DNA from: a virus | Length of the DNA stretch: 54,043 nucleotides | Strand: one strand, 5' to 3' | IMG/VR virus record: IMGVR_UViG_3300046836_000171 | Coordinates: 1-54,043 of that record | Shown here: positions 1-8,108 of the stretch, in pieces | Layout of the letters: each line of letters opens with the position of its first letter | Numbering within the stretch: position 1 is the stretch's first letter | The notes under the pieces: model-generated | What the model saw: the letters and a program-made list of their open reading frames with translations, nothing else | The model's database searches: none | What the model was told of the DNA's origin: nothing | Position numbers and translations under genes: made by a program

Positions 1-934
1 GCGTGCTGGTGGGGGCCGGCGGCTCGCCGATCACGGCGACCGCGGCGGGCTCGGCCGGGCAAGTGCTGACGTCGAACGGGGCGAGCGCCGATCCGACGTT
101 CCAGGCGCCCGCGATGGTGCTGCTGGCCAACGCCTCACCGATCGGGACCGGCGTCGTCACCTTCAGCTCGATCCCTCAGACCTACGCCGATCTGATGGTT
201 GTCATCCGGGGCCAAAGCACGGCGGCCGGGGTGAACAGCGCCAACGCGCAGCTCACGTTCAATAACGACACCGCGACCCACTATCAAAACCAACTTGTGC
301 GGGGCAACGTCACCACGGCTTCTGCGGCCGCGTCGGTCGCCCACAGTTCCATCGACTTCCTGACACTGGCGTCCGTTGGGACGGCGACCAATCCGGCGTC
401 CTACGGCGTCGCAAAAATCTACGGATACACCAACACAGCCCTGAACAAGTCGGTGGAGTATCAGGTGGGATTCTCGGTTGGAAGCACGACAGCCGGCATG
501 TTTACTCAACAGTGCTATGGCGTGTGGCTTAGCACCGCCGCGATCACCCGGCTCGACATAACCCTCAGCGCCGGCAACTTCCTGACCGGCTCCCTGGTCA
601 GCCTCTACGGGATCAACGGCTGATGCCGATCGCCGGCGGCCCCGTGGGTTCGATCCCGATCGCCGGAACGCCAGGGGCCACCGTGGTGAGCATCACCGCG
701 CGATCGGCCGCCGCGTCACAGGGCCGCGCACAAGCCGGGGCGGCGGCGCATCTGGCGACGCGCTCCAGATCGGCGGCGCGCTCGACCGGGAAGATCGGCG
801 GGGCGACGACGCTGGGCGCGCGAGGGCTGGCCGCTGGTCGTGACACGGGGCGGCCAAGGGCCGCCGCGCAGCTCGCCGGCAAAGGGCGGGCCGCTGCGCA
901 CGGGACGGGAGGGCTGGCGGCGGCGGCGCATCTG
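1..934. repeat. Left copy of a diverged end duplication
   Basis: Bases 1-934 align without gaps to 53110-54043. By hand I count about 66 mismatches, roughly 93 percent identity. The first 124 bases are identical. Mismatches crowd into about 300-480, the C-terminal part of a fibre gene, and become rare again after about 660. The simplest reading is that this is the same locus of a circular or circularly permuted genome, assembled from two variants. A true duplication is the alternative. Confidence 0.9.
3..623 (+). CDS. Fibre-like protein, C-terminal part (5' end outside window)
   Basis: This is the C-terminal 206 residues of a virion fibre. The reading frame is open at the window edge, and the complete version is the gene at 52758-53732. 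[17 protein letters not shown]-type stretch near residue 20 is the usual hinge before a phage receptor-binding tip. The following domain ([14 protein letters not shown] onward) resembles tip domains of many tail fibres. It overlaps the next start in a TGATG junction. Compared with the right-hand copy, residues about 100-165 differ most, including loop-like stretches, so this may be the host-contacting face. That function is inferred. Confidence 0.75.
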   Translation: MLVGAGGSPITATAAGSAGQVLTSNGASADPTFQAPAMVLLANASPIGTGVVTFSSIPQTYADLMVVIRGQSTAAGVNSANAQLTFNNDTATHYQNQLVRGNVTTASAAASVAHSSIDFLTLASVGTATNPASYGVAKIYGYTNTALNKSVEYQVGFSVGSTTAGMFTQQCYGVWLSTAAITRLDITLSAGNFLTGSLVSLYGING

Positions 935-1462
935 GCCGCCAGCAGCGCCAGCGCCGCGCGATCGAGCGCCGCGGGGCGGTTCCGCGCGCAGCTCGTCGGG
1001 CTCGCCCGATCCGCGGCGCGGGGCGTGGCTGGCCGCACGGCGCGTGCGCTGCTGGCGGGCGCCGCGAAGAGCGCAGCGCGTGCGGCGGGGACAATGACCG
1101 GCGGGGTCCGCATGGCGGCCCGGTCGGCGAGCGCTTCGCACGCGAGGGGCGCGACGCGCTCGGGCGTTCTGCTGGCGGCGTGGTCGAGGGCGGCGGCGCA
1201 TGGGCGCGCCAGCTATGACCGCCTCGCCGTGATCCGCGCCGCCTCGCGCTCGATGGCGCGAGCCGTGGCCGCGCTGCGCATCCGGGTGATCGGCCCCCAG
1301 GCGCACCCGTCCGACGCGCCAGCCTACCGGGCCAGCGCCCGCGACGTCGCCGTGAACACGCTCGTGCTTGACGCGGCCGACGCCCACACTACCGTCGCCG
1401 AAGCTGCGCCGGGCGCCACGCCGGCCGACGCCGCGGCCAGCGCCAAGGCGAGCGACGAATGA
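623..1462 (+). CDS. Ala/Arg-rich protein of 20-residue tandem repeats
   Basis: A 279-residue protein of unknown family. Residues 1-25 carry two IPIAG-type boxes. Residues 26-207 are tandem units, one of 22 and eight of exactly 20 residues, with the loose pattern xRSAARxxGRxxAxAxLAxx. A more ordinary Asp/Ala-rich tail follows to residue 279. It starts in a TGATG overlap with the fibre gene and ends in an ATGA overlap with the next gene, so it is translated as part of this operon despite its low complexity. It probably forms an elongated virion component such as a fibre shaft. Long minus-strand open frames opposite it are codon-bias shadows. A second, truncated copy starts at 53732. Confidence 0.75.
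   Translation: MPIAGGPVGSIPIAGTPGATVVSITARSAAASQGRAQAGAAAHLATRSRSAARSTGKIGGATTLGARGLAAGRDTGRPRAAAQLAGKGRAAAHGTGGLAAAAHLAASSASAARSSAAGRFRAQLVGLARSAARGVAGRTARALLAGAAKSAARAAGTMTGGVRMAARSASASHARGATRSGVLLAAWSRAAAHGRASYDRLAVIRAASRSMARAVAALRIRVIGPQAHPSDAPAYRASARDVAVNTLVLDAADAHTTVAEAAPGATPADAAASAKASDE
698..1243 (+). repeat. Tandem 60-bp (20-residue) repeat array
   Basis: Nine consecutive coding units, the first of 66 bp and the other eight of 60 bp, lie in register inside the Ala/Arg-rich gene. Each unit begins near an SAAR-type core and ends near an LA-type core. The units are diverged at DNA level, so the repeat is old and held at protein level. Confidence 0.8.
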
Positions 1463-1755
1463 ACACCTACCAGATCGACTCGGAGGTCACGCTTTCGACG
1501 CTCTTCACGGCGTCCGATGGCGTCACGCCGATCGACCCGACCACGGTCACGCTCTACATCGTCGCGCCGGACGGGACCGAAATGGAGCTGACCGGCAGCG
1601 ATCTGGCGCATCCCTCGACCGGCAGCTTCAGCTACGGCGTGCTGGTCAATCAGTCCGGCATCTGGATTTACAAATGGCAGGGCGCGGGCGCCGTGGACGT
1701 CACCACGCCCGACACCTATCTGGCGGTGCAAGAAAGTGTCCCTCTCCCCGGCTAA
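1459..1755 (+). CDS. Small beta-rich virion-associated protein
   Basis: A 98-residue protein of unknown function. The sequence is almost all short beta-strand-like stretches (VTLYIVAPDGTEMEL, then a GIWIYKW stretch), which resembles the small Ig-like or beta-sandwich proteins often seen beside head genes. It starts in an ATGA overlap with the repeat protein and is followed by, or overlaps, the MuF head gene, so it belongs to the virion operon. No catalytic motif is visible. Confidence 0.7.
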   Translation: MNTYQIDSEVTLSTLFTASDGVTPIDPTTVTLYIVAPDGTEMELTGSDLAHPSTGSFSYGVLVNQSGIWIYKWQGAGAVDVTTPDTYLAVQESVPLPG

Positions 1756-2605
1756 GGTGGGTCGCCTGGGCCTCGATCGCGGCCGCTACATTCGCGGCCC
1801 TGCGCGGGTAAAGGCGAAGGTTCTCGCGCCCGTCCGCCCGAACGTCGGGATCGAGCTGGCCTATCGCCGCGCGCTGATGAGGCTAGTCGATCGGATGCAG
1901 GCGGATATCGACGCGCTGCTGAAGCCGACTTACGGGATGCTGGCGCCGGCGATCGTCGCCCAGGACGCAGCCCCAGCCGTCGAGCTGGCCGGGCTCATGC
2001 GCGGGTTGCGCCGACGCTGGGAAGCGAACTTCGACCGCGCCGCGCCCGAGCTGGCCGCCTACTTCGCCCAGGCCGCCCAGGATCGCAGCTCGCGGACGCT
2101 GAGCGCCATCCTGCGCCGCGCCGGGCTCACGGTGCAGTTCCGCATGACGCCGGCGGCCCAGGAGGTCTACGACGCCGCGGTGATCGAGAACGTCGGGTTG
2201 ATCCGCTCGATCGCCCAGCAGCACCTTCAGGAGGTCGAGGGGATGGTGATGCGCAGCGCCCAGCACGGCCGCGACCTGGGGCCGCTCGCCAAGTCGCTGC
2301 GCGCCCGCTACGGCATCACCAAGCGGCGGGCGGCGCTGATCGCGCGAGACCAAAACAACAAGGCGACCGCGGTCATCACCCGCGTGCGGCAGAAGGAGCT
2401 GGGGATCACGCAGGCGCGGTGGGTCCACAGCCACGCCGGCAAGACGCCGCGGCCGGACCATGTTGCGTTCAGCGAGGGGCGCGGCGGCGGCCCCTACTAC
2501 GACGTCGAGAAGGGCGCGCTGATCAGCGGCGAAAGGATTTTCCCCGGCGAGTTAATCAACTGCCGGTGTGTGTCCCGGTCGGTCATTCCCGGTTTCGGTG
2601 TATAA
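1736..2605 (+). CDS. MuF-type head morphogenesis protein
   Basis: A 289-residue minor head protein of the Mu gpF / SPP1 gp7 family, normally a few copies near the portal vertex. The helical N-terminal half leads into the family signature around residues 200-285: RDQNNKA, then RWVHSHAGKTPRPDH, and a closing FPGELINCRC box. The GTG at 1736 overlaps the upstream gene by 20 bp. An in-frame GTG at 1757, just past that stop, is an equally good start. It is the last gene before a 354-bp gap. In most phages it sits next to the portal gene, but here the portal ends at 46508, several kb away across the window ends. Confidence 0.88.
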   Translation: MSLSPAKVGRLGLDRGRYIRGPARVKAKVLAPVRPNVGIELAYRRALMRLVDRMQADIDALLKPTYGMLAPAIVAQDAAPAVELAGLMRGLRRRWEANFDRAAPELAAYFAQAAQDRSSRTLSAILRRAGLTVQFRMTPAAQEVYDAAVIENVGLIRSIAQQHLQEVEGMVMRSAQHGRDLGPLAKSLRARYGITKRRAALIARDQNNKATAVITRVRQKELGITQARWVHSHAGKTPRPDHVAFSEGRGGGPYYDVEKGALISGERIFPGELINCRCVSRSVIPGFGV

Positions 2606-2800
2606 CGCCGGTTTCGGGCGGGTTGCCAAAAGGGACGATGCCCTAGAAGCCCCAGGGATGCACGTACAGGGCCGTTTGACTTCCCTGATATCATCCTACC
2701 GCCCCACCCCGTGTTCACGTTTGTTCCCTTTTTCGGGTTGTATCGCCTCTCTACTCAGGGGAGACTCGGCAAGATCATGCCCCGCCCCGCGATGAACCGC

Positions 2801-2830
2801 TTGACGTCTCGCTGGACGTGAGTCCATAAG
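2801..2830 (+). promoter_or_regulatory. Sigma70-type promoter candidate
   Basis: TTGACG at 2801-2806, an 18-bp spacer and CATAAG at 2825-2830. Transcription from it would begin near 2837 and run straight into the terminator at 2897-2933, so it may make a short RNA of about 100 nt. The promoter is predicted by eye only. Confidence 0.4.
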
Positions 2831-2896
2831 GCGGGGCGCTCGGTTGCTTTCCCCTTCCCCTAAAGCCCCCCCAGCCCCGGAAGGGCCGCCGAGCCC

Positions 2897-2933
2897 GGCC
2901 CCCGCGTCCACCGGCGCGGGGGCCTTCGCTTTT
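2897..2933 (+). terminator. Rho-independent terminator
   Basis: A perfect 10-bp stem (GGCCCCCGCG at 2897-2906 with CGCGGGGGCC at 2915-2924) closes an 8-nt loop and is followed by a T-rich tail (TTCGCTTTT). It ends the fibre/MuF transcript, or a short RNA from 2801, before the protease operon begins at 2960. Confidence 0.8.
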
Positions 2934-2959
2934 CGGGGTGGCGTGATAGCGTCCGATTC

Positions 2960-3388
2960 ATGGCGACATTTGCGAAGCGCGCGACACCCGGTCAGGCGGC
3001 GATCCTCCGCATGATCGAGGGCGGCATCAAAAGCGCCCAGCACGCCCACCCCGAAATCATCATCAGCCCGCGGCATCGCACGTCGATCGCCAAGCGGGCG
3101 GCAGGGCTAATCTCGGCGGCGACGCCGGGCTTGGTGTCGGCGGCATCGCGCCCGCCGATAGCATCGCCGGACGGACACTTCTCAGACCCGACCGGCGGCC
3201 GTCGATCCATTGTGGGGGTCGAGGGCAGGGCGGGAACGGGCCAGCTAACTGACCGTTCCCGCCTGGGTCCGCTGCGCAGCCTGCGCCGGCAGATCGAGCG
3301 CGATCTGTGGGCGGTCGATGACTTGGCCGCGCGCAAGGCGTATGTGCATACCCTTCGGCTGATCGCCGAGCTGGGGGTGCGCAAGTGA
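2960..3388 (+). CDS. Conserved phage protein before the protease
   Basis: A 142-residue protein I cannot assign. The N-terminus ([24 protein letters not shown]) looks like a conserved helical phage module, the middle is Gly/Ser-rich and the C-terminus is helical. It begins the capsid operon and overlaps the protease start in a GTGA junction. A TAGCGT box lies 7 nt upstream of the ATG and there is no clear ribosome site, so the transcript could be leaderless. A head-assembly role is suggested only by position. Confidence 0.7.
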   Translation: MATFAKRATPGQAAILRMIEGGIKSAQHAHPEIIISPRHRTSIAKRAAGLISAATPGLVSAASRPPIASPDGHFSDPTGGRRSIVGVEGRAGTGQLTDRSRLGPLRSLRRQIERDLWAVDDLAARKAYVHTLRLIAELGVRK

Positions 3389-4965
3389 CCATCGCCGATC
3401 TTGAACGCATCCTGGCGGCTGATCGGGCGGTGCTGGCCTATGACCCGCTGAAGCCCGGCAAGAGCCGCGAGGTCATCAGCGCCAACATCGGCGAGCTGGT
3501 GCGCGCCGGCCATGCCGTCAAGCAGGCGGCCGCCATCGCCTACAAGGAGGCGGGCGAGGATTGCGAGACCTTCAGCGAGGATGAGCTGACCGGGATCGCC
3601 AGCCGCGCGCTGCTGGCGGGCGCCAGCGACCGGATCGCGTTCGACTTCGACACCGCGCGCCACACCGACGTCGATGGGCGACTGCATGTCGCGGTCAGCC
3701 ACATCAGCAAGGCGACGGTGAATCCCTACTACGGGCGGGAGATTCCCAACGCCGAAGCGCTCGGGCTCGATCCCGGCAGGGTCTACCATCTGCTGCGAGA
3801 CCCCGAAGAGCTGCGCCGGGCGGCGGCCACGTCGAACAACTTGCAACTATTGATGCAGCACGTCCCGGTCAACGCGGACGATCCGAAGAAAGAAATCACG
3901 GTCGGCTCCACCGGGACCGATGCCGCCTTCAATAGTCCGTACCTCGACAACTCTCTGGTTGTTTGGGATTCGGCCGCGATCGAGGCGATCAAATCTAAAA
4001 AGCAGCGCGAGCTTAGCTGTGCGTATCGATATATAGCGGACATGACCCCCGGAACCTACCAGGGCTTGCGGTACGACGGGGTGATGCGCAATATCGAGTT
4101 CAACCACGTCGCACTCGTAGACAGGGGCCGCGCCGGCTCTGACGTCTGCGTCGGTGATCAGGACCCAGGGGCGAACATGCTCAAGCCGATTTCCTCGCGT
4201 AAGGCGCTGCTGGTCTCGGGCGCGATCCGCGCCATGGTGAAGCCGCTGCTGGCCGCCGACGCGGCGATCGACTTCAGCGCCATCGTGGAGGGCGTCACCG
4301 CCGCCGCCTACGACTCGAAGGTCATCGCCGAGCGCGTGGCCGCCGCCACCAAGGGCAAGCTGAAGCCCGACGCCGACCTGAAGCCTCTCGCCGTCGCGCT
4401 CGACGCGATGGAAGACGAAGAGGATGAGGGCGCCGAAGACGACGAAATCGACGGCGAGCCCGACGATGACGACGACAAGGGCGAGGGCGGCGAAGAGGGC
4501 GGCGAGGGCGGCGGCGACAAGAAGGCGCGGGACAAGCGCGCCCGCGACAAGAAGGCGAAGGATAAGGCCGCCCGCGACAAGAAGGCGCGCGACGAAGCCG
4601 AAGCTGCGGCCCGCGAGGAAGACGACAAGGAAGACAAGTCGATGGACCGCAAGGCGACCGACCGCGCGATCCAGATGGCGCTCGACGCCCGCGATCAGCG
4701 CTACGCCGCGCAAGAGGCGGTGCGGCCGTTCATCGGCGCGCTCGCCAACCCGCCCGAGACCGCCGGCGGCGTCTACAAGCTGGCGCTCGACCACTTCGGC
4801 ATCGACACCAAGGGCCTGCCCGAGGCGGCCATGAAGCCGACGTTCGACGCCGTGAAGGCGCACCAGCGCCAGCCGGGCCAGCGCCGCGAGCGCATCGCCC
4901 AGGACGGCGCCAAGGGCGCCACCACCATGTTCCCGGCCATGGGCCGGATTCGCCAAGCAGGTTAA
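3385..4965 (+). CDS. DUF2213 prohead protease fused to scaffold-like tail
   Basis: Residues about 90-265 match the DUF2213 capsid maturation protease family, with the [20 protein letters not shown] opening, a [11 protein letters not shown] stretch and [12 protein letters not shown] near the end of the domain. Residues about 345-430 are an acidic then Lys/Arg-rich low-complexity segment, and the last 100 residues are helical, which fits a built-in scaffold cleaved during head maturation. The first 85 residues look like a separate helical domain. It starts at a GTG overlapping the previous stop and lies just before the cement and capsid genes. Confidence 0.88.
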   Translation: MTIADLERILAADRAVLAYDPLKPGKSREVISANIGELVRAGHAVKQAAAIAYKEAGEDCETFSEDELTGIASRALLAGASDRIAFDFDTARHTDVDGRLHVAVSHISKATVNPYYGREIPNAEALGLDPGRVYHLLRDPEELRRAAATSNNLQLLMQHVPVNADDPKKEITVGSTGTDAAFNSPYLDNSLVVWDSAAIEAIKSKKQRELSCAYRYIADMTPGTYQGLRYDGVMRNIEFNHVALVDRGRAGSDVCVGDQDPGANMLKPISSRKALLVSGAIRAMVKPLLAADAAIDFSAIVEGVTAAAYDSKVIAERVAAATKGKLKPDADLKPLAVALDAMEDEEDEGAEDDEIDGEPDDDDDKGEGGEEGGEGGGDKKARDKRARDKKAKDKAARDKKARDEAEAAAREEDDKEDKSMDRKATDRAIQMALDARDQRYAAQEAVRPFIGALANPPETAGGVYKLALDHFGIDTKGLPEAAMKPTFDAVKAHQRQPGQRRERIAQDGAKGATTMFPAMGRIRQAG

Positions 4966-4977
4966 GGACACCGGCGC

Positions 4978-5910
4978 ATGACGGGCTTCCAAACCCAGGT
5001 GAACTATCAGCAAGCGCCGGCGGTCCCCGGCGACTTCGCCACCACGAACCCGCGCGCCACCGTGATCGCCGGCCCCGGCGCGCTGGTGGCGGGACCGTCC
5101 GGCGTCACGGTCGGCCGCTTCGGCTGGGTCGATCCGGCCACGCAAACGCTGGTGTCGAACGGCGGCGCAGGCAAGCCGAACGGCTTCGTCGGCAACCACC
5201 ACAACGCGCTGATCACCACCTACCTCGCCGAGACGTCGCTGGTGATCCCCGGCGGTTTCGAGCTGTTCCTGTGGGCCTACGGCGACTTCTGGATGAAGAA
5301 CGACTCTTCGACCGAAGCGCTGCCCGGCCAGAAGATTTTCGCCTCGCAGACCACCGGCCAAGCCTCGCAGCTCGCCGCGGCGGGTACGCAGCCGAGCGGC
5401 GGCGCGTCCGTCACCGGCTCGATTGCCGCCTCGACCGCCAGCGTCACCGGCTCGATCGCCAACGATATCCTGACCGTCACCGTGGTGGGCTCGGGCGCGA
5501 TCGTGGTCGGCGGAACGCTCAGCGGCTCGGGCGTCGCCACCGGGACGATGGTCACGGCGCAGCTCACCGGCACGCCGGGCGGCATCGGGACCTATCTGGT
5601 GTCGATCCCCGAGCAGACGGTGGCCTCGACCACCATCAGCGAGACCTACGGGACGCTGACCGTCTCGGCGGTCGGCTCGGGCGCCCTTTCCGTGGGCGAC
5701 GTCATCAGCGGCTCCGGTGTCACCGCCGGGACCTACATCACGGCGCTGGGGACCGGCGCGGGCGGGACGGGGACCTACATCGTCACCCCGAACACCGTCG
5801 TCTCCTCGACCACGATCACCGCCAACGCGACGGTGGAGACCGATTGGTACGTCGGCAGCTTCGCCGCACCGGGCGAGCTGATGAAGCTTACGCATCGAGC
5901 CCTGGGGTAA
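4978..5910 (+). CDS. Capsid cement/decoration-type protein with inserted domains
   Basis: A 310-residue structural protein lying between protease and capsid. Residues 1-115 ([16 protein letters not shown], then GRFGWVDP) resemble phage structural cement proteins (Gp24-like), and the last 25 residues ([19 protein letters not shown]) look like the end of the same domain. Residues about 140-282 between them hold two copies of a beta-rich module also found in four other virion proteins here. The host domain thus seems split by the insert. AAGGA lies upstream of the ATG. The cement assignment is by resemblance and position. Confidence 0.78.
   Translation: MTGFQTQVNYQQAPAVPGDFATTNPRATVIAGPGALVAGPSGVTVGRFGWVDPATQTLVSNGGAGKPNGFVGNHHNALITTYLAETSLVIPGGFELFLWAYGDFWMKNDSSTEALPGQKIFASQTTGQASQLAAAGTQPSGGASVTGSIAASTASVTGSIANDILTVTVVGSGAIVVGGTLSGSGVATGTMVTAQLTGTPGGIGTYLVSIPEQTVASTTISETYGTLTVSAVGSGALSVGDVISGSGVTAGTYITALGTGAGGTGTYIVTPNTVVSSTTITANATVETDWYVGSFAAPGELMKLTHRALG
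5443..5646 (+). repeat. Recurrent virion domain, copy 1
   Basis: Encodes the TGSIA...[11 protein letters not shown]...[10 protein letters not shown]...GGIGTYLV...TISE module inside the cement-type protein. It is about 60-68 residues long and followed directly by copy 2. Confidence 0.75.
5647..5823 (+). repeat. Recurrent virion domain, copy 2
   Basis: Encodes [19 protein letters not shown], then [19 protein letters not shown] and a TTITA end. It is in tandem with copy 1 and closest to the sheath copy at 10411. Confidence 0.8.
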
Positions 5911-5916
5911 CAGCAC

Positions 5917-7074
5917 ATGCTGCGTCGTAGCGCCGAACTCACGGCCGTGATGGAAGAGGCGGGGATCGTCTTCGATTCCGCCGTGGACTTCCTGCCCCGC
6001 ACCCGGCTCGACAAGCCGGTCACGGAAATGACCAGCCTTGGGCCGGTCGAAACCAGCTTCGGCGGGATCGACATGAGCGCGGCCACGCGCCTCGCCCAGG
6101 ACGCCGGGCTGGCGTTCGATGCGCCGAACTCGCCGGCCAGCCCGCAGGCGGGTCTGGTCACGGTCGCGAACGCCGGCATCCCCAGCTTCCTGACGATGTA
6201 TGTCGATCCGAAGCTGATCGAAGTCCTCTACTCGCCGCTGAAGGCGGCCATGCTCTACGGCGAAGCCCGCAAGGGCGACTGGCTGATGGAAACGGCCATG
6301 TTCGCGATGATCGAGTCGACGGGCGAGGTTTCGTCCTACGGCGACTTCGCCACGAACGGCCGCGCCGGCGCGAACGCCCAATGGCCGCAACGGCAAGCCT
6401 ACCTCTATCAGGTGTTCACCGAGTGGGGCGAGCGCGAGCTGGAGCGCATGGGGCTGGCCCGCGTCGATTGGGCCGCGCGCCTCAACATCAGCTCGGCGCT
6501 GACGCTGAACCGCTTCCAGAACACCAGCTACTTCTTCGGGATCAACGGGCTCCAGAACTACGGCGCCCTGAACGATCCCAGCCTGCCGGCCCTGCTGACG
6601 CCGACCACCAAGACGGCCGGCGGCACGAGCTGGTCGGTCGCGCTGCCGACCGAAATCCTCGCGGACTTCCAGAAGGTGTTCGCGCAGCTCCAGATTCAGA
6701 CCGGCTCCAACCTGGAGCTGGACACGCCGATGACCGCTGTCGTCCACTCGGTCAGCGAGGTCTATCTGGCGAACACCAACAGCTTCGGCCTCACCGCCGA
6801 AGGCATGATCAAGAAGGTGTTCCCCAACCTGAAGATCATGCAGGCGCCACAGCTCGGCTATCCGACCGGCGCGCCGACGCCGACGCTCTTCACGATGCAG
6901 ATGTGGGTCGATGAGCTGGAGGGCCAGCGGACGATCGAGTGCAGCTTCAATGAGAAGATGCGCGCGCACCGGATCGTGCAGGACACTTCGTCTTGGCGCC
7001 AGAAGAAGACTCAGGGCACCTGGGGGGCCATCGTCTATCGCCCGGCGTGCGTGTCGGGCCTCACCGGGATTTAA
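5917..7074 (+). CDS. Major capsid protein (DUF2184 type)
   Basis: A 385-residue protein matching the DUF2184 major capsid family of myoviruses with DUF3383 sheaths. Recognisable stretches are IPSFLTMYVDPKLIEVLYSP near residue 88, WGERELERMGLARVDWAARL near 170, the conserved NTSYFFGINGLQNYGALNDP near 205, and TQGTWGAIVYRP near the C-terminus. It forms the icosahedral shell and is probably processed by the upstream protease. It follows the cement gene by 6 bp. The length is normal for the family. Confidence 0.92.
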   Translation: MLRRSAELTAVMEEAGIVFDSAVDFLPRTRLDKPVTEMTSLGPVETSFGGIDMSAATRLAQDAGLAFDAPNSPASPQAGLVTVANAGIPSFLTMYVDPKLIEVLYSPLKAAMLYGEARKGDWLMETAMFAMIESTGEVSSYGDFATNGRAGANAQWPQRQAYLYQVFTEWGERELERMGLARVDWAARLNISSALTLNRFQNTSYFFGINGLQNYGALNDPSLPALLTPTTKTAGGTSWSVALPTEILADFQKVFAQLQIQTGSNLELDTPMTAVVHSVSEVYLANTNSFGLTAEGMIKKVFPNLKIMQAPQLGYPTGAPTPTLFTMQMWVDELEGQRTIECSFNEKMRAHRIVQDTSSWRQKKTQGTWGAIVYRPACVSGLTGI

Positions 7075-7078
7075 GCCA

Positions 7079-7642
7079 TTGGCCGAAAGCGCCCAAAAGA
7101 CCGCCGACGCGCTCGGAGCCGCCGGCGCGGCTGCGGCTGCTGCGGCCGCCGGTCCCGAGCGGCCCACCATCACGGAACCCGCCAAGGCAAAGGCCGCCAA
7201 GGCCGACCGCGCGGGGGGCGTGGTCTATGTCGGCTGCAAGCTGCCGAACGGCGTTGTCCTCGATCTGGATCGGTACGTCCCGATCAACGATCGCGGCGAC
7301 GTGCGCCTGGAGAAGGGCAAGCTGCCGCCCGTCACGCTGAAGGGCTGGGCGTTCCGCGTCGGCATCGACGCCCCGCTGGTCAGCGCCGGCGGCTACGTCT
7401 TCACGCCGGTCCCCGGCGAGTTCTGGGAAGAGTGGATCAAGCGCAACGGCGAGGGCGATCTGATCGCCTCGCAGATGATCATCTTCGGCGAGACGATGGA
7501 CGCAGCCCAGGGCAAGGCGAGCGAGCGCGGCGAGCTGGTCCGCGTCTTCCGCGGCGCGATCCCGTCGAAGGCCGATGGCGTCGCGACCGCGACGGACGAT
7601 CGCGGCAACCCGGTGCTGGCGAGCGCTAGCGCCCTCATCTGA
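7079..7642 (+). CDS. Conserved head-region protein, unknown function
   Basis: A 187-residue protein read from TTG at 7079, 4 bp after the capsid stop. No ATG or GTG is closer and the frame upstream runs inside the capsid gene. The first 45 residues are Ala/Lys-rich and disordered-looking. The rest, from GGVVYVGCKLPNGVVLDLDR to VPGEFWEEWIKRNGEGDLI, is a compact beta-rich domain. This looks like the small conserved protein found between the capsid and the DUF4054 neck gene in related phages. It is probably a minor structural or assembly factor. Confidence 0.72.
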   Translation: MAESAQKTADALGAAGAAAAAAAAGPERPTITEPAKAKAAKADRAGGVVYVGCKLPNGVVLDLDRYVPINDRGDVRLEKGKLPPVTLKGWAFRVGIDAPLVSAGGYVFTPVPGEFWEEWIKRNGEGDLIASQMIIFGETMDAAQGKASERGELVRVFRGAIPSKADGVATATDDRGNPVLASASALI

Positions 7643-7652
7643 GGGGCGGCGC

Positions 7653-8105
7653 GTGACCATCGTCGCCTTCAACTTTCAGACCTGGGCGGCGCGCTTCCCC
7701 GAGTTCATCCCGGCCGTGACCGAGCCGATGGCCGACCGCTTCTTCGCGGAGGCGTGTCTCTACATCAACAATACCGACTCCTCGCCGATCAGCGCCGACC
7801 CGCCGAACGGGCCGCGCGCGATGATCCTCGATCTGGCGACCGCCCACGTCGCGAAGCTCTACAAGGGGACGAACACGGACCCGGCCAGCGGGCTCGTGGG
7901 CCGGCTCAGCCAAGCAGCCGAGGGCTCGGTGAACGTCAGCACCGAGCTGGAGCCCGGCGCGGAGCCGTCGCGCGCGTGGTGGGTCCAGACGCCCTATGGC
8001 TTCAGCGTGTGGCAGGCGACCGCGCCCTACCGGATCGGCATCTACATTCCGAACCCGCCGGACACCTTCGGCGCGGGACCGCTGGGCTTCCTCCGGGGCT
8101 GGTGA
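7653..8105 (+). CDS. Head-tail connector (DUF4054)
   Basis: A 150-residue neck protein. The pattern FNFQTWAARFPEFIPAV at the N-terminus, a helical middle with LDLATAHVAKLY, and QTPYGFSVWQATAPYRIG near the C-terminus fit the DUF4054 adaptor family, which docks below the portal. The GTG at 7653 lies 11 bp after the previous stop. Its place as the first of four or five neck genes supports the role. Confidence 0.85.
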   Translation: MTIVAFNFQTWAARFPEFIPAVTEPMADRFFAEACLYINNTDSSPISADPPNGPRAMILDLATAHVAKLYKGTNTDPASGLVGRLSQAAEGSVNVSTELEPGAEPSRAWWVQTPYGFSVWQATAPYRIGIYIPNPPDTFGAGPLGFLRGW

Positions 8106-8108
8106 TCC

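Larger units (their letters stand above)
2606..2959. other. 354-bp intergenic region, less GC-rich than flanks
   Basis: This is the longest non-coding gap in the window. It is richer in A and T than its surroundings between about 2640 and 2760. It contains a promoter candidate (2801-2830), an 8-bp inverted repeat CGCCCCGC/GCGGGGCG at 2783-2790 and 2831-2838, and a strong terminator (2897-2933). The short open frames here have no family-like sequence and no ribosome sites worth calling. I saw no tRNA. Confidence 0.7.

Noticed and set aside
300-480. Diversity-generating retroelement as the cause of the fibre-tip variation.
   Set aside because: Changes are of all base types and positions rather than adenine-directed, and I see no reverse transcriptase or template repeat in the window.
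716-1387. A 223-codon minus-strand frame opposite the Ala/Arg repeat gene.
   Set aside because: The plus-strand gene is coupled to both neighbours by overlaps. The minus frame is a mirror of the repeats.
2568-2795. A 75-codon plus-strand frame in the intergenic region.
   Set aside because: It starts inside the MuF gene and has random composition and no ribosome site.
3847-7200. A 1117-codon open frame on the minus strand opposite protease, cement and capsid genes.
   Set aside because: It has the Arg/His/Gly/Ala-rich look of a codon-bias mirror, no domain resemblance and no ribosome site, while the plus-strand frames are recognisable families.
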